The notes beneath the pieces were generated by a model. That model was given only the letters and a program-made list of their open reading frames with translations, was not told the DNA's origin and did not search any database. Source: Vespa crabro (Eukaryota; Arthropoda; Insecta; Hymenoptera; Vespidae). From it: a DNA stretch of 64,000 nucleotides. The stretch is from the NCBI RefSeq assembly GCF_910589235.1, contig NC_060970.1:2259001-2323000 (forward strand), written 5' to 3'. This document shows, one piece after another, positions 23,600 to 36,125 of the stretch (the stretch's first letter is position 1; the number at the start of each line of letters is the position of its first letter). A program made the translations under genes and the position numbers.

Positions 23600-25446
23600 A
23601 TTATAACGAATGAGTGAGAGGGAAGAGAATATGTGAAACCGGCCAGAAGCAAGTGTGTGCGTGTCGAAAGATAATTCCGACCCACTTGGATTACCCACGT
23701 GCTCGAATTTTATTTCTACACATGTGCACATGTTTTTTTAACTTTCTTTATTTTTATTTATTTATCTACTTTTGTATATGGGAAGTCTTAAATAACAATT
23801 AACGAACAAGTTCAATGTTTCAATTTGAATTTTTCATAGTCTCTCATTGACGTATTTTCTAAGCGGATAATGCTAACATGAGATTTGTCCATATCGCTCA
23901 TCTCTCTCTTTCACTCTCTCCCCCCTGTATCTCTCTCTATCTCAAGTTTACAATATCACGACAGTTTATTGCCCGTCCAGTAAAACCATTTACAAGAGCA
24001 GATTTATACTGATTCAAGGACATAAACTAACAAAACGTTCCGACCCTTAATATATTTTCAAATGCAACATCTGTTCGTGGAAAAGTTGCATTTACCACTG
24101 ACGGTCAGTTTACATTTATAAAGAGGTTTTCATAAGGGAAACCTGTTACCTGCTACAATTAATTCTCATTTTTATTTGTTCGCATTATAATGTATTCCCC
24201 ATCACATATATACCTATATATACAGGTATATATACATTATATATGTAGTCTCAATCGTGCATCGGCAATAGAACTACGAAAAATTTCCAAAAGAATAATT
24301 GCAATTGTAAATCTTCATTAATTATATTTTCAATGATATATTCCCTTCATATTATTAATGTTCTCAAATTTATAACTATTTTTTTCGTTCAGTAATTCGT
24401 TATACATTTCGTTTAATAGTTTCATTTTAAATTTGTCAATTTTTCGTCCTTTCTGATATTATACTATTATAAATTCAATAAATATTTATTAATTAAAATG
24501 AAAAATATATAGGAATATATAAATATATACAAACACACACGCACACGCACACACACACAGCACGAATACGTAAAAGAGAGAATCTAATATAAAGTAAAGA
24601 ACATGAATATATGCAGATTTTTTAAGATATATGTATAGGTATATAAAAATAATTAAATCTATATAGTATGTGTTAATATAGTAATTTAGTATTATATAAT
24701 GAATTATCGTAGTATAATATATTGTAAATATATTGTACTACATAGTGTAAATATATTGTAAATATTTGTAAATAATTGTAAATACAATTGTATGTAGTAT
24801 TTATATATTACCATTCAAATATTTTTTTGAAAATATGTAAAATGCACATGATACTATATATTAATATGCTGTAAGTATATTTTATATGTAATAAAATAAA
24901 TGTACAAACAAAACATAATGCATACAAAAAAAAAGAAAAGTACCTAAAAATAATTGATTTTCCATATTCGAATTTAGTATCAAACGTTAAAAAATTTCTC
25001 AACCCGAGTTCGATTGATACGATGTTGTTTCATTCATCTAATAATAAAAATTAATTGTTTTTACAAAAAGTATAAAAAAAAGAAAATAAAGAAAAATTAT
25101 ATATTTCTTTCCAAAAAAAGGAAAAAAAAATCTCTTTTAATGGTGGGTTGGTGTAATTACGCCTGAATTCTTCAACGCCATCTAACGATCTGTTCTGGAA
25201 ATGGAAAACTGATAAAGAAATAATAGCGCTGTTCTTATTAGACGTATAAGGTTAAGTTACCTTAATATTATAATCAATCTTCGTTTAAAAAATAGATTGA
25301 TAGATACGTTTGATCCTATGGCTTGTTATAGTGATATACTTTCGTTATGTGTAATAATTATGTTAAATTAATACCAATATTCAAAAAATCATTTGCATAA
25401 CCATATTCTCAATATATATAGATATATCATAAAATATTTTACTATA
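22980..25446. repeat. Segmental duplication, copy 1, upstream part
   Basis: Matches 43,980-45,680 and 47,640-48,309 in direct orientation. Shared landmarks are GGATATCAGGAGTCAT (23,113 and 44,103), the AG-repeat region, GGGAAGTCTTAAATAACAAT (23,781 and 44,948), and CATATCGCTCATCTCTCTCT. It holds a TACA microsatellite (about 23,276-23,308), an AG microsatellite (23,569-23,594) and a CA-rich run (24,532-24,560). Short open frames here are shadows of these repeats. Confidence 0.75.
23569..23594. repeat. AG dinucleotide microsatellite
   Basis: About 13 GA units. The counterpart at 44,335-44,355 is shorter and interrupted. Confidence 0.9.
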
Positions 25447-28215
25447 ATGTCTTTATTACGAATTATTCGATATAACGAATTATCCGTTATTTTTCCGTTA
25501 ACTGCAAGGTAATTATTCTTCTTTAAATCATTATAAGCTTTTAGCAAAAGAAATTGTACTTGATATTACAATTTTTTTTCCTTTTTTTTACAAATCATCT
25601 TTGTATATTATTGCTAATATTGAACATCATTAAGAATAATAAATATAAAAATCTTTTTTTCAGAGAATTCCTTTTGAGTAATTCGTCAAAAAGAAAGAGC
25701 AATGTCGTCATTCAATTCAAGAGAGGCTTCAACTATACAGTTAGTTCATCTATTAAACAAGAGTACAAGAAAGCAAAGATTCTATCAAACATTTATAAAG
25801 TTGGTTGAAGAACATTAGCAACGGATGCAACTAAACATTAAAAATAAATATGAAACAAATTTCAAGCAAATAAACAAAATAATGAAGTAACAAGAGGTAC
25901 TGATCAGTCGCATTTTTCATGGAAAGACTTTTTGGAGTATTTATATCCATATATTTGGTATTTATTGATTTCTTTGTCAGTAAGTATGATAATATTAATA
26001 AAAAGTAAATTAAGCGTACATAATACAATTATCTTCCTTGAAATGTTTATAAAAATGATATAACAAAAAATACTCTAATCAAATTAGATTATAGATAGAT
26101 ATAAAATTTATTTATCGACCAACAGAAATTAAATTTATTAGGTAATATAAATTTAATTAATTGTGTAAGTGTTGCGATACCGAATGAGATATTTTCTACC
26201 GTCTTTGTGTAAATCCATATTGTTTCACTACATACTGTATATTTTTTTATTTGTAGAGCGCCCTAATGGTTACAATGTTAAATTCTTGGATACCGCAATC
26301 TTTTGGCAATATCATAAATATTGTGACAAAAATAGTCCAAGACAAAAAAAATGATTCTACATTGAATACTTTGGAAATACTTCTTAGACCAACATTTGTG
26401 CTGGCACATATATATGTTGCACAAGTATGCACATTTTATGTATTTTCAAAAATTTCAAATATATATTCAAAATATGTACATCGTAAGGCTAAAGAAGTTC
26501 TACACAAATTATTGGTTGTGTTATTTCTGTAATAATGTTATAGCCTCTGCTCAGAGTATCAATATTATTATGTATGCCAATAGTTATATTTATTGGTAAT
26601 CTATTGGGAAAAAAACTTGCATAAGTTTTCTACAAAAACTCAAAATCAAATAGTGGAAGCTGCTGTCTGTGAAGAAGTTATCCAAAATATACCAACGGTA
26701 AATTAAGAATTATTCTATACTTTAAAATCTGCTCAAATGCTATACCAATGGAACATTGATACGTTGACCATAACTCCGAAATTACTTGTTTTAACGTTAC
26801 GAAAGTATTCTTATTATTCTAAACATATAATGGTAAAATAATAATAAAAATGGTTGTATAAACATGGGCAAGAATGTTATTTTAAAGTATTTTTTAATTA
26901 GTCATGTTGTTGAAAATTCAGTGACTGTCAATGTTCTTTCAACTTTTACAATTATAAACATTTGAAGTACTTTGGTGACCGATGACTATAGTGAAACAAT
27001 TGCGGCCACATATGACCACCGTGACGATCAACGTATTAATTTGATAATGATCTTCTTCTTTTTTACAGGTAAAAACGTTTGTAGCAGGAAATCAAGAAAC
27101 AGAAGTATTTTCTAAAGAAGTTGAACGTGCAACTGAGTTATATGAAAATTTAGAATTTGGTATTGGTTTGTTTTTAGCAGGAACAGATTTATTTTGAAAT
27201 AGTATTTTACTTCGTTCATTGTACTTTAGTGATCATTTAATATCAATTGGACAATTAACATTTGGCGATCTTATGGCATTTTTAATGGTAACCGAAATAA
27301 TTCAAAGATCTTTCTCTCAACTATCTTTACTGCTTGGAACATACGTAAGAGGAATCAATTCAAGTGCCTGTATTTTTAAAATATTTTATTATGTTTACTT
27401 GCAAGATTTTACATATATTGTTTATAATCGATTTGAAATTTCTTTTGTTGTACTTAAATATACCACCATCACCAATGATGGTCGGAGGAAATACAAGAAA
27501 AGACTCAGGGAATATAGAATATAAAAATTTGAAATTTATCCAAGTCGATCGAATCACATTATTTTGAAAAATTTTAATTTGGATATCCTTTCTTTATGAT
27601 GTCGACGAGGGTAGCATATCTATTGATAAATGGGACATTAGGTCTCTTCATTCTAGCTATTTTAGAAGTATTGTATTAACTCATATAAATTAAGAACCTG
27701 TACTTTTTGCGACTAGTATAATGGGGAATATTTGTCATTGAAAACAAGTTGCGACGGATGAGAAGGTAAATAATAATATATGAAAAAAAAAAAAAAATAA
27801 TATATGAATAAAAATTTTAATATTTTTTCAAAATATATCATTATATATTGTATCATCATTTAATGTTACAGATCATAAAAGCGGCAAAAGAAGCTAATGC
27901 TCATGAATTCATTACAAAATTTCCAAGAAGTTATGAAATTTAAAATGACGAGAGAGGCGTAATATTATTTGGTGAATTAAAGCAATCATCGATTTTAACA
28001 TTAGTCAAAACAATGATATGTAAAGAGATTAAATATAATTAGGCACGTATCTTATTCTGTATTCTATATGAATTTTATTTTTTTTTTAAATTTAATGCAT
28101 TGGATTATGAAAGCGAAAGAATGGTTCACAATGCGTTAGAAAATGTAACTAGAGATAGTTATTGCTCATAGACTAAGTACTATTAAACCTGCTTATGTTA
28201 TTATTGTATTAAAAT
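25447..28215 (+). pseudogene. ABCB8-like mitochondrial ABC transporter pseudogene, copy 1
   Basis: Unprocessed pseudogene of a mitochondrial ABC half-transporter with introns kept. Exon 1, 25,447-25,508, begins MSLLRIIRYNEL, a plausible mitochondrial presequence, and ends in GT. Exon 2, 25,664-25,979, carries HFSWKDFLEYLYPYIWYLL but has in-frame stops. Exon 3 from 26,257 reads SWIPQSFGNIINIVTKIVQD. Exon 4 ends at 26,697 (VCEEVIQNIPT). Exon 5 from 27,069 reads VKTFVAGNQETEVFSKEVER and, after a TGA, GQLTFGDLMAFLMVTEIIQR. Later pieces cover the start of the nucleotide-binding domain (SGNIEYKNLKF), YDVDEGSISIDKWDIRSL, EPVLFATSIM, AAKEANAHEFITKFP and the D-loop and H-loop area (LDYESERMVHNALENV). 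Walker A is not seen and the LSGGQ signature is degraded. The ABCB8 subfamily is my assignment from family knowledge. Confidence 0.8.
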
Positions 28216-29490
28216 ATGTTATTGTAGAGATAGGTTGAAAAATGAATCGCTGTTCTTTCACTATCAGCGCATAGCTACTTTATCTTGCAATATTTTGTTC
28301 TTTTTTTTCCTTTTTTTTTCTTTTCTTCTTTACAATTTACAATTAAAAATGAACTAAAAGATATTGGCAATTGACAATTAATGTTTTTTTTTAATTGTTA
28401 AAAATGTTTATCTTTAATAATTAATTTTTCCAATTATTTTTTATCATTCGATATTATATTATATTTACTCGTATTATTCTGTTTTATAATTGATGCATCA
28501 TTAATGATTAACAAAATATAATTTCTTTTGGAAGTAGCTTTACTCCAATTTTTTTAAATTGAAAAAATCGCGTAGAACTGTAATTATTATAATATAATTA
28601 ATTATAATTAATAATTATTGTAATTATTAACATTAATCGCTATAAAATTATTCCTTAGTTCATATTCCTAAGTTCAGAAATTTTAAATGTTTCTTTTTGT
28701 AAGTTTAGTTATACTTAAACTTGCATAATAAAGAGTATATTTTGAAAAAAATGTAATAATAAAAAGGACTAAATTATAAAAAGAAATATCTTTGCAAATA
28801 AATGTGATTTTATTAAATAATTAAAATAATATAATCTTGTTTTCAAATTGTGTATTATGGTTAGATGAGAATCAATGAAAAAATTCCTCATAATAACTAA
28901 ATTTTATATCTTCAAGAGAAAGATTTTTACATTGCACGCATGCGCGAATGCACACACATAGGGAAAGAGGTGATGATTAAATAGATGACTTAAAGAGTTA
29001 TGAAAACACACGAGTGAGTAAGTATTACGAACGGATCGTGAAAATATTCATTTACGTAATCCTTTTTGAAAATCGGTAAGTAGAAATTCAATCTACCCTG
29101 ATATTTATTTCGCGTGAATCCCTATATCTCTTAAAAGCATACATGTAAAACATAACATATATGATTTGTAATGAATATTGGAAAAAGCATTTTTGAAATA
29201 TTGATCGTATTGAATAAGTACTTATGTTAAATTGATGGAATAATGATAACACAGTAATAAATACATAGAAGCAATTTCTCTCGTATTATTTAAAAATATT
29301 CTCGGACAAACATTATCTTAATAAACAAACAAATATCTTAATTATACCTGCAGTTTTAAGAATTTTGAAATTTAAACTTCCCTTTATTTTACTCTGATTT
29401 TTTCTAAACTCATTCTTCAATTTATGTTTCAATTTCTGCTCTCGGTACTGTTTCCTGTTATATCCAAATTATTAGTATTATTGGTCATGA
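28215..29490. other. AT-rich sequence, nothing recognised
   Basis: Downstream of the ABC pseudogene. Homopolymer and AT-rich runs; no convincing frame. Confidence 0.6.
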
Positions 29491-29913
29491 TCATCTATTT
29501 AACTTCGTTTTTATGATACACCGTGTTAAGTATTTTGAATTTAAATCGAGACTTGCTAATTCAATGATCGAACAGACACCAACATCCCTCTCATTAGAAT
29601 TAAATTTATCTCTGGAATCATTATTGACGAGATAATCATTTCTATCGTCGATTGAATCATAAACGATCGTCGGCTCATACTCTTTACCATCATCTTCAAT
29701 TTCTTTTTCATCTTCTACTTCAGCATAGATCAATAGATTCTCTTCTTTAGAATCATCGTTATTCTACTTAAAATTTTTCTCATCATTTCTAATTTCACCG
29801 ATGGTTTTGAAATAAATACAATGATCGTATCTATAATTTGCTAAACAAGTGCTATCCAAATTATCATTAAATCGATATCCAAGAACATTATCAACTTTAT
29901 GATTGATCTTCAT
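29491..29913 (-). pseudogene. Acidic ORF with one internal stop, unrecognised
   Basis: A minus-strand frame from an ATG at 29,913 to a stop at 29,491 is open except for one TAG near 29,764, giving about 140 codons. The first half starts MKINHKVDNVLGYRF. The second half is strongly acidic (EVEDEKEIEDDGKEYEPT). Just upstream, about 29,925-30,055, another minus frame reads GPSGACIKVEYYLEQTNLI and ends in a stop. No family was recognised. It could be a broken host exon set or an internal part of a decayed element. Confidence 0.35.
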
Positions 29914-30053
29914 TTCCTTTTTGTGATGAGCTCTACGTCAATTTCTTTCGAAATTATGAGATTAGTTTGTTCGAGGTAATATTCCACTTTGATACACGCT
30001 CCTGATGGTCCTTTGATAATCTTTTTGATCTTACTCGATAATGTTCTCCCAAA

Positions 30054-30700
30054 TTAATGAGAGAAGGTGAATTCCTTTGAAAAATAACATAAGATAGGTT
30101 CGCGATAATGAATATAGCGCGAATTAAATATCGCAATATATTTGTTAAAGTGAGATACAATGGTAGATGTGTTCGTGTATATTAACGTAAAGTTAGTAGT
30201 GCTAGCTATTTCTAAAAGAGTAATCTTTAATACGACTCGGAGATCTGAACGATGTAAGTTCGAAAGGTTGATTGACTTTTTGGTGTCTCTCGAATTGTCC
30301 GCAAGAACAGTAATGAGAGTAGGAAAGGAGTAAAACAGAGCGGAAATGAAATACAATCAATCCATGGAAATGAAAGATGACTATTGATCGGAGAAGGGTC
30401 GGGATAGTTCTTTCAAATGTTTAAATAATCCTATGTGTTATCCTTTTGTTTTGATGATTTTGTAGACTAGAGGGTGTCAATGGATATTTCAGGCATCTAC
30501 TTTCAATGTTTGTTTATTGTCTGATCAAACATATTATTGAAACTATATACTTGACAAAAAAATGCATAAGCTCGAACAAAAATGGCTATGTATTTTTTAT
30601 CTATGCTCATTCTTAGCGAGTTTCCAAAAAGTTCCCAAGGACAGACATTTCCAATAGTGATATATGACTCTTAGGAAAAATTACTATGATTAACTGAGAG
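30054..30700. repeat. Duplicated segment, copy 1 (partner at 34.7-36.7 kb)
   Basis: Matches about 34,700-34,830 plus 36,128-36,715 in direct orientation: AATATAGCG.GAATTAAATA, then GTGAGATACAATG.TAGATG, then GACTCGGAGATCTGAA, ending near GAGAGAC.CACGTGT. Copy 1 is uninterrupted; copy 2 holds a mariner. An ORF at 30,054-30,356 has a truncated counterpart at 36,125-36,343, but both look like chance frames. Confidence 0.85.
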
Positions 30701-30744
30701 ACACACGTGTGCGTCAACATACTCGCCCCCTTAAATGATCACGT

Positions 30745-31242
30745 TTAACACGTTAAGCGCCACGTCAGCCATCGGTGGCTGACACTGGATTTTCCGTTTA
30801 GGCCGCGTCAGCCAATGCTAGCTGACACTGAAATTACATTTAGGCCGCGTCAACCACCGCTGGCTGACACTGAAATTACATTTAGGCAGCGTTAATCACC
30901 GCTGGCTGACAGCGTATAACATGATATAGAACTATATAAAATTTACACTGTTTTATGGAATTGCAGTAAAATTATTCAAAATTTACTTAATTTTGACACT
31001 TTACAAGATTTGTGGATATCATTGAAGCACGGTAAACATAAAAACGGTTCTCCTTTACAGGTATTACAAAATGTGACAACTCGTTTAGTTTTTTTTCCTG
31101 GCCATTTGTCTACTATCTTTTGATACATTTTTATTGTAACACGATTTACAATATATTCGTACTATAATACCAGCGCTTCTAAGTGGCGCGCGTGGCCTGA
31201 CGGGGACTGTCTTCAAAATCGGCGTGGCGCTCAACGTGTTAA
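30745..31242 (-). mobile_element. piggyBac deletion derivative with C-terminal Cys-rich remnant
   Basis: Flanked by TTAA at 30,745-30,748 and 31,239-31,242. Ends are CACGTTAAGCGCCACG and, inverted, CACGTTGAGCGCCACG. A minus-strand frame at about 31,100-30,976 encodes FCNTCKGEPFLCLPCFNDIH, which fits the C-terminal cysteine-rich domain of piggyBac transposases (CxxC...CxxC...H). The rest of the transposase is absent or frameshifted. Near the other end four 42-bp tandem units with a GTCAGCC...GGCTGAC dyad occupy about 30,767-30,910. Confidence 0.8.
30767..30910. repeat. Four 42-bp tandem palindromic units inside the piggyBac derivative
   Basis: Units of the form GGCCGCGTCAGCCA..GCTGGCTGACACTG plus AAATTACATTTA. 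Each has an internal dyad (GTCAGCCA / TGGCTGAC). Such subterminal repeats can be transposase-binding sites; that role is inference. Confidence 0.8.
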
Positions 31243-31244
31243 AG

Positions 31245-31800
31245 CAAAGAAGAATAAAGATATTCGTTGGAGATTCGCTAAGATTTATTTGACATAAATG
31301 ATCTATTAATGTTATATTTGGATTATATTCGTTGATTCGAATATGATAGTGTATGAATACGAATACATATATGTGTAGTATAAATGACTTATAAGTTGAC
31401 ATATGTTGAACTTATAAGTTAATTACATTGATACGTTACTCGAATTAATCAACTAAGAAATAAAATTTATAAACAGTTAATAATTACATATAACTGTATT
31501 TAATCTGCCTTGGTTGGCAGCGATGCAACGCTCTTAACACTTTGCTCGTGCGTTTTTGTGACCCTGTGGATTGTTGCTACGTAAACGATCCCTACCTCAT
31601 CAGGATGGCTTGTGATAACGTGATCTAACATTCATCGCTTAGGCGGCGTATTGTCTTTTTCGGAATACATAACTTAGAAATGTTCTGCTTGACTTTGATG
31701 CCATTTCCTCCATATTGTTGATTGCACTAATGCTTTCCACGTTTGTTTTAATTTTTGATAATATTGACATGTAAAGAATCGTGATGCTGGAATCTGCCAT
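31245..31800. other. No gene recognised
   Basis: A TTAACACTTTGCTCGTGCG string near 31,538 resembles a piggyBac-type terminus, but no partner end was found. Confidence 0.5.
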
Positions 31801-32179
31801 CGTCCATACGACTGCAAGTCCGCTTATTATTCAGCTTACAATTGAGGAAGTGAGTAAGAGCGAATAAGACAAAGCGTTAAGAGAAAAAGGGGAGAAGATG
31901 AAAGTTAAGGTTTGCCTTTGAGCGTACATGTGAAGTGCCTTGAAGAGTATGTATTTGATAGTAATGGTTCCGATGGTGCCATTTTTGTTTGTTATGGATT
32001 TGTTATGAAAGATATGATGAATAAGATATGATATGAAAGATTGCATCGTTTACAAGTTCCTTGTAACTTGGATTCGATCGCATTATGATTCGTGCGGAAG
32101 CAATTTTGCTAAGATTCTATTTTTTCGACATTGTTCGCCATGTTACTCGATCGTTGCTTCGATTAACTTATGATATTTG

Positions 32180-33240
32180 GATGCGTAATGATTTGTTGCA
32201 CGGATGGTGCAAAGCATGTCTTTGAGAAAGTTTCCTGCGGTTTTGATAGCATGTGTATATTTTAATATTTAGGATAATCTCCGAGTTTAATATGCGCCGG
32301 AAGAATTTTTTTAACCGTGGTTGCTTCTATGCAATAATCGTTGATGAGCTTGAATATGTCTGTAAGAGTAAGCTTCTCATTTCATGTAAAAATTTAAATA
32401 ATTGATCCGAGATAAGAAATCCATTCGATCAGAGATCTTCATACCACGTTGCAGTGCAGTTTTGGTTGATTGTAATAGTCAATCAATGTTGTTCTAAGCG
32501 AGAGCATAATTCGATGCGGTAATGTTTATAAAAGAAATGAATGACGCGAGTTCGCTTTGTAGGCATGATTTTAGATAAATTAAACGTCTATAGTCGTCCG
32601 GGGAACGATTATTGTGAATGGAAGATTTGAATTAATTCGCAAAACCGGACCAATCTTTATATCGACCGCTAAAATTGGGCAGTGCGATTCGCGGTAGATA
32701 TATCGTTTGATCATCGTTTAGATTATAAAACTTTACTTGTGTTTACTATTACTATTAATCTTTCTGCAATTGACAATGTTTTTACGTAATTATCCTCAAT
32801 ATCAAGCTTTTCGTCTAAGTACGTCTACGCAACGGGGAAGTATTTTAATAAAGTATCTTGAATTTCATTGAAAATAGTGAAGCTTTCCTTCATATGATTA
32901 ATTTTTGACCTTAAATGATATATGTTTTTATTCATTCGACAAAATTGAATTATATCTATAAAACGCGTTAATTGAGCTTTGAAAATTCGACGCTTAAATT
33001 TTAAGCCAGTTAAGTTTTCTACGGCAGAGGCTTCCACTGAGAAAGAGAATACGAAAGGACAAATAAATAGTCTTACTTGAAAGATGTAATGCTACCAGGT
33101 TGATGAGTCTGGCAGATTTTATCACTGCGACTTCCGACAGTTCATTGATTCTCTGATAATTCGTTATTTGGGATAGGCTGCTAGTAACTCGACTGCTTCG
33201 TTTCCTTACGTGGCTTCTTAGACTGCTCACAGGATCAGTG
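32180..33240 (-). pseudogene. BEL/Pao-type gag remnant
   Basis: Reading the minus strand from 33,240, a frame carries VRKRSSRVTSSLSQITNY. After a frameshift comes FKRRIFKAQLTRFIDIIQF and LRSKINHMKESFTIFNEIQ, the helical N-terminal part usual for BEL/Pao Gag. Further on (about 32,705-32,580) it reads IYLPRIALPNFSGRYKDWSG and, past a stop, FKSSIHNNRSPDDYRRL. These are the 'LP.F.G....W..F' and 'IHN...' motifs of BEL/Pao gag proteins. Stops and frameshifts are frequent, and no pol or LTR was found. The family assignment rests on these motifs. Confidence 0.7.
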
Positions 33241-33400
33241 TCATCAATATTTGGCTCGAAAGACCAAAAGTATATTGTGACGTGAGGGATGCAACTACGA
33301 GACTGCTTTCAGATACGCTTCTCACATCGGTCCAGCGATAATAGTCGATTTGCACGGAGAATCTTCTCCCTTTTCTCTCTAATCCTACCACTGGTCGCGA

Positions 33401-34661
33401 TTAACACTAGAAAGACCGAAACTTAGTATATACCTATATTATCCAAAAGCAGTCAAAATGACAGCATTGTGAACGAATAACTAATGTGTTTTGAAATTTG
33501 TTTAAAATTTATTTTTAATATTTTGTATATTATTTACAGTTATATAACAAGTTATTAGTAAATATTAACAATAAAAAAAATTTACTTCACTTGGAAAAAA
33601 AAAATAATTTATGCATTATTATTTGTACATTTCATGCAAATAAAAGTGGAAATCTTTTTATGTGCACATTTTCCGCAAACATACCTTTGACATTTTTCAC
33701 ATATATTATTTGTTTTGTTGTTGTGGCAAAGTCGTACTTGACAAATTTTGCGTTTGTTATAATGGGTTGCATTTGATGATGTTGCAGTTGATCTGTTGGC
33801 CCTTTCACACCCTTTAAAATACAAGTAAATGGTAACCTTCTAGGAATACCACCTTCATCAATTTTTGACCACACAGTACCATCGACAGCTGTTTCGGTCT
33901 CCTGAAAGGTGTTTTCTGTTTCTTCATCAGAGTCTGAACTACTTGGCACTCTACATCTTTTCCTGGGCATATTGATGACGCTTTCATTTTCATCATTGGT
34001 GATCGACTCTTCATCGCTATCTTCAGTGTCAGATGTTTCACTTTGAATATAATCCGCTTCATCTTCAGATGATAGTTCAGAATTTGTTACATCTGATTCT
34101 ATATCGGAGCACTCTTCACTTATGTTCGTTAGCTTTTCCAATAACTCACTTCTATTCTCCATTTCTTTCATGAATTTAGGGTGCAAAAGAAATAAAATAA
34201 ACAACTTGTTAGAACAACTATCACTGCATAAAGATTGAAATAACAAATACTACTTTAGCTTATTAAGCAACTGCAACTTATCATGCATACGCCCAAAACG
34301 ACAATTTATCATGTACTTGTATGTTATCATGTAAGGGTAATCGAAAAAAAATGAAAACTGTTATTTCAATACAGAGCTAAACTGGTAATATAAGAAATTT
34401 ACTCAATTCAATAATAAGAGTCATTTGATTATTTAAAATTTCCCAAGCCAGTCATTTTGACTGCTTTTAGGCAATATGGGTATAACATATATATACCGGA
34501 AATGAAGGAGGGGGAGTTAACTACAATTATTAATAAATGCATTTATATGTTGTACAAAAAGTCATAAAATTCTAAGAAATTGTGTCATTATATACATAAT
34601 TGTTTTTCTAATTGAAATTAAAAAGCAGTCAAAATGACTTCCTTGGGCAATCTAGTATTAA
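33401..34661 (-). mobile_element. piggyBac deletion derivative with N- and C-terminal transposase parts
   Basis: Bounded by TTAA at 33,401-33,404 and 34,658-34,661. Termini are CACTAGAAAGACCG and, inverted, TACTAGATTGCCC. A subterminal AAAGCAGTCAAAATGAC occurs near both ends (about 33,447 and 34,621) and inverted at about 34,453. The minus frame (34,246-33,632) begins near MENRSELLEKLTNISEE and is an acidic, serine-rich N-terminal region with the basic patch PRKRCR. It then reaches PRRLPFTCILKGVKGP. After a frameshift the 33,824-33,609 frame gives CQVRLCHNNKTNNICEKC and CGKCAHKK, the C-terminal cysteine-rich domain. The DDD catalytic core is missing. Confidence 0.85.
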
Positions 34662-34830
34662 TAAGAGCGACAACACAAGGCTAGGATTACGATGAAAATC
34701 ATTAGCAAAAGATCGTTCGGCGCATTCTTGAAAATTACTGAGAAAATGTGAATTCTTTTGAAGGATTCCATGGAACTCGTGAGATAGATGCGCGGTAATG
34801 AATATAGCGTGAATTAAATATCGCAATATA

Positions 34831-36125
34831 TTGGGTTATTCGGAAAGTAATTTCGTTTTTTCCCGACAGAGGATTTAATTGTATTTTTTTGCATCCAACT
34901 TCACACTTAAGCCGCATAATCATTATATGCTTTAAGAGCTGATATAACAAGGTTTGTGTATGAAAAAGTCCAATTGATTCTACGCAGTAGTTTTTGGTTG
35001 ATGCCCTTTTAAATATGGAGAGCAATAAGTAGCATTTTCGTCATATTTTACTTTTTTACTATAGAAAAGGTAAAAATGCTGTTCAAGGCAGAAAGAAATT
35101 AACCGATGTCTATAGAGAAGATGTGTTGACAGTACGCCAGTGCCAAAGCTGGTTTGCAAAATTTCGATCCGGCAATTTTGATGTCGAAGATGCACCACGT
35201 TCTGGAAGGCCGGTTGAAGCTGATAAAGACACGATAAAGGCATTAGTCGATGCAAACCGGCGAATAACAACACATGAGATCGGTGAGAGATTAAATTTAT
35301 CAAATTCAATTGTTTATGACCACTTGAAAGGTCTAGGTTTAACCTCGAAGCTCGATATATGGGTTCCCCATATTCTTACGTAGAGAAATTTCATCGTCGC
35401 GTTGACGTCTGCGATTCGCTTCTCAAACGTCACGAAAATGATCCATTTTTGAAGCGCATCATTACTGGGGACGAAATATGGATTGTATATAACAATGTCA
35501 AACGCAAGAGATCATGGAGCAAAAAAGATGAACCGGCTCAAAGTATTTCCAAAGCCAATATCCATCAAAAAAAGATAATGCTGTCTGTTTGGTGGGATTT
35601 TAAAGGAATCGTTTTTTTTTTTGAGATTTTACCAGATAACACAACAATTAATTCGGAAGCCTACTGTCATCAGCTGAACAAACTGAATGATACACTTCAA
35701 CAGAAAAGGCCAGAATTAATCAACAGAAAAGGTGTAGTGTTCCATCAAGATAATGCGAGACCTCATACAAGTTTGGTCTCTCGTCAAAAACTTTTATAGC
35801 TTGAATGAGATACAATGCCACATCCATCATATTCTCCAGATCTGGCATCTTCGGATTATTATTTGTTCTGGTCACTGCAAAATTTTTTAGATGGTAAAAT
35901 TTTCATTTCAAATGAGGAGGTCAAAAACCACCTCGATCAGTTTTTTGCCAGCAAAGACCAAACATTTTATGAGCGTGGAATCATGCTACTATCAGAAAGA
36001 TGGCAAAAGGTATTGGATCAAAATGGTCAATATATAATTTAATAAAATATTTGTTCATTATATGAAAATTGTCTTTCATTTTTACAAAAAAAAAAAAAAA
36101 CGAAATTACTTTCCGAACAAACCAT
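34831..36125 (+). mobile_element. mariner element, 1,295 bp, TA target duplication
   Basis: Flanking TA at 34,829-34,830 and 36,126-36,127. The ends share CGGAAAGTAATTTCGTTTTT in inverted orientation. Length is typical of mariner. The uninterrupted homologous site at about 30,140 shows the pre-insertion sequence with a single TA, so boundaries and insertion are directly demonstrated. The transposase inside is broken. Confidence 0.95.
35015..36042 (+). pseudogene. mariner transposase pseudogene
   Basis: Tc1/mariner DDE transposase, normally about 345 residues. Start ATG 35,015; a TAG at codon 6; then an N-terminal HTH region (TVRQCQSWFAKFRSGNFDV, RSGRP, IGERLNLSNSIVYDHL). The linker motif WVPHIL is near 35,362, where a frameshift occurs. 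The catalytic part has ITGDEIW (first Asp), VVFHQDNARPHTS (second Asp), two stops, then PHPSYSPDLASSDYYLFWSL (third Asp, D34D spacing). The 3' part ends at 36,042. The key residues survive but the frame is broken at least four times, so the element is not autonomous. Confidence 0.93.

Noticed and set aside
23419..23731. ORFs at 23,419-23,731 and 44,177-44,419
   Set aside because: They read through AG/CT microsatellite sequence (LSLSLSLS runs) and are not coding-like.
29925..30060. Arrestin-like reading of the frame GPSGACIKVEYYLEQTNL
   Set aside because: Only a faint resemblance over a short stretch; no supporting flanking exon.
31535..31880. Additional piggyBac element starting TTAACACTTTGCTCG
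   Set aside because: The only candidate opposite end (GACAAAGCGTTAAG near 31,870) matches poorly.
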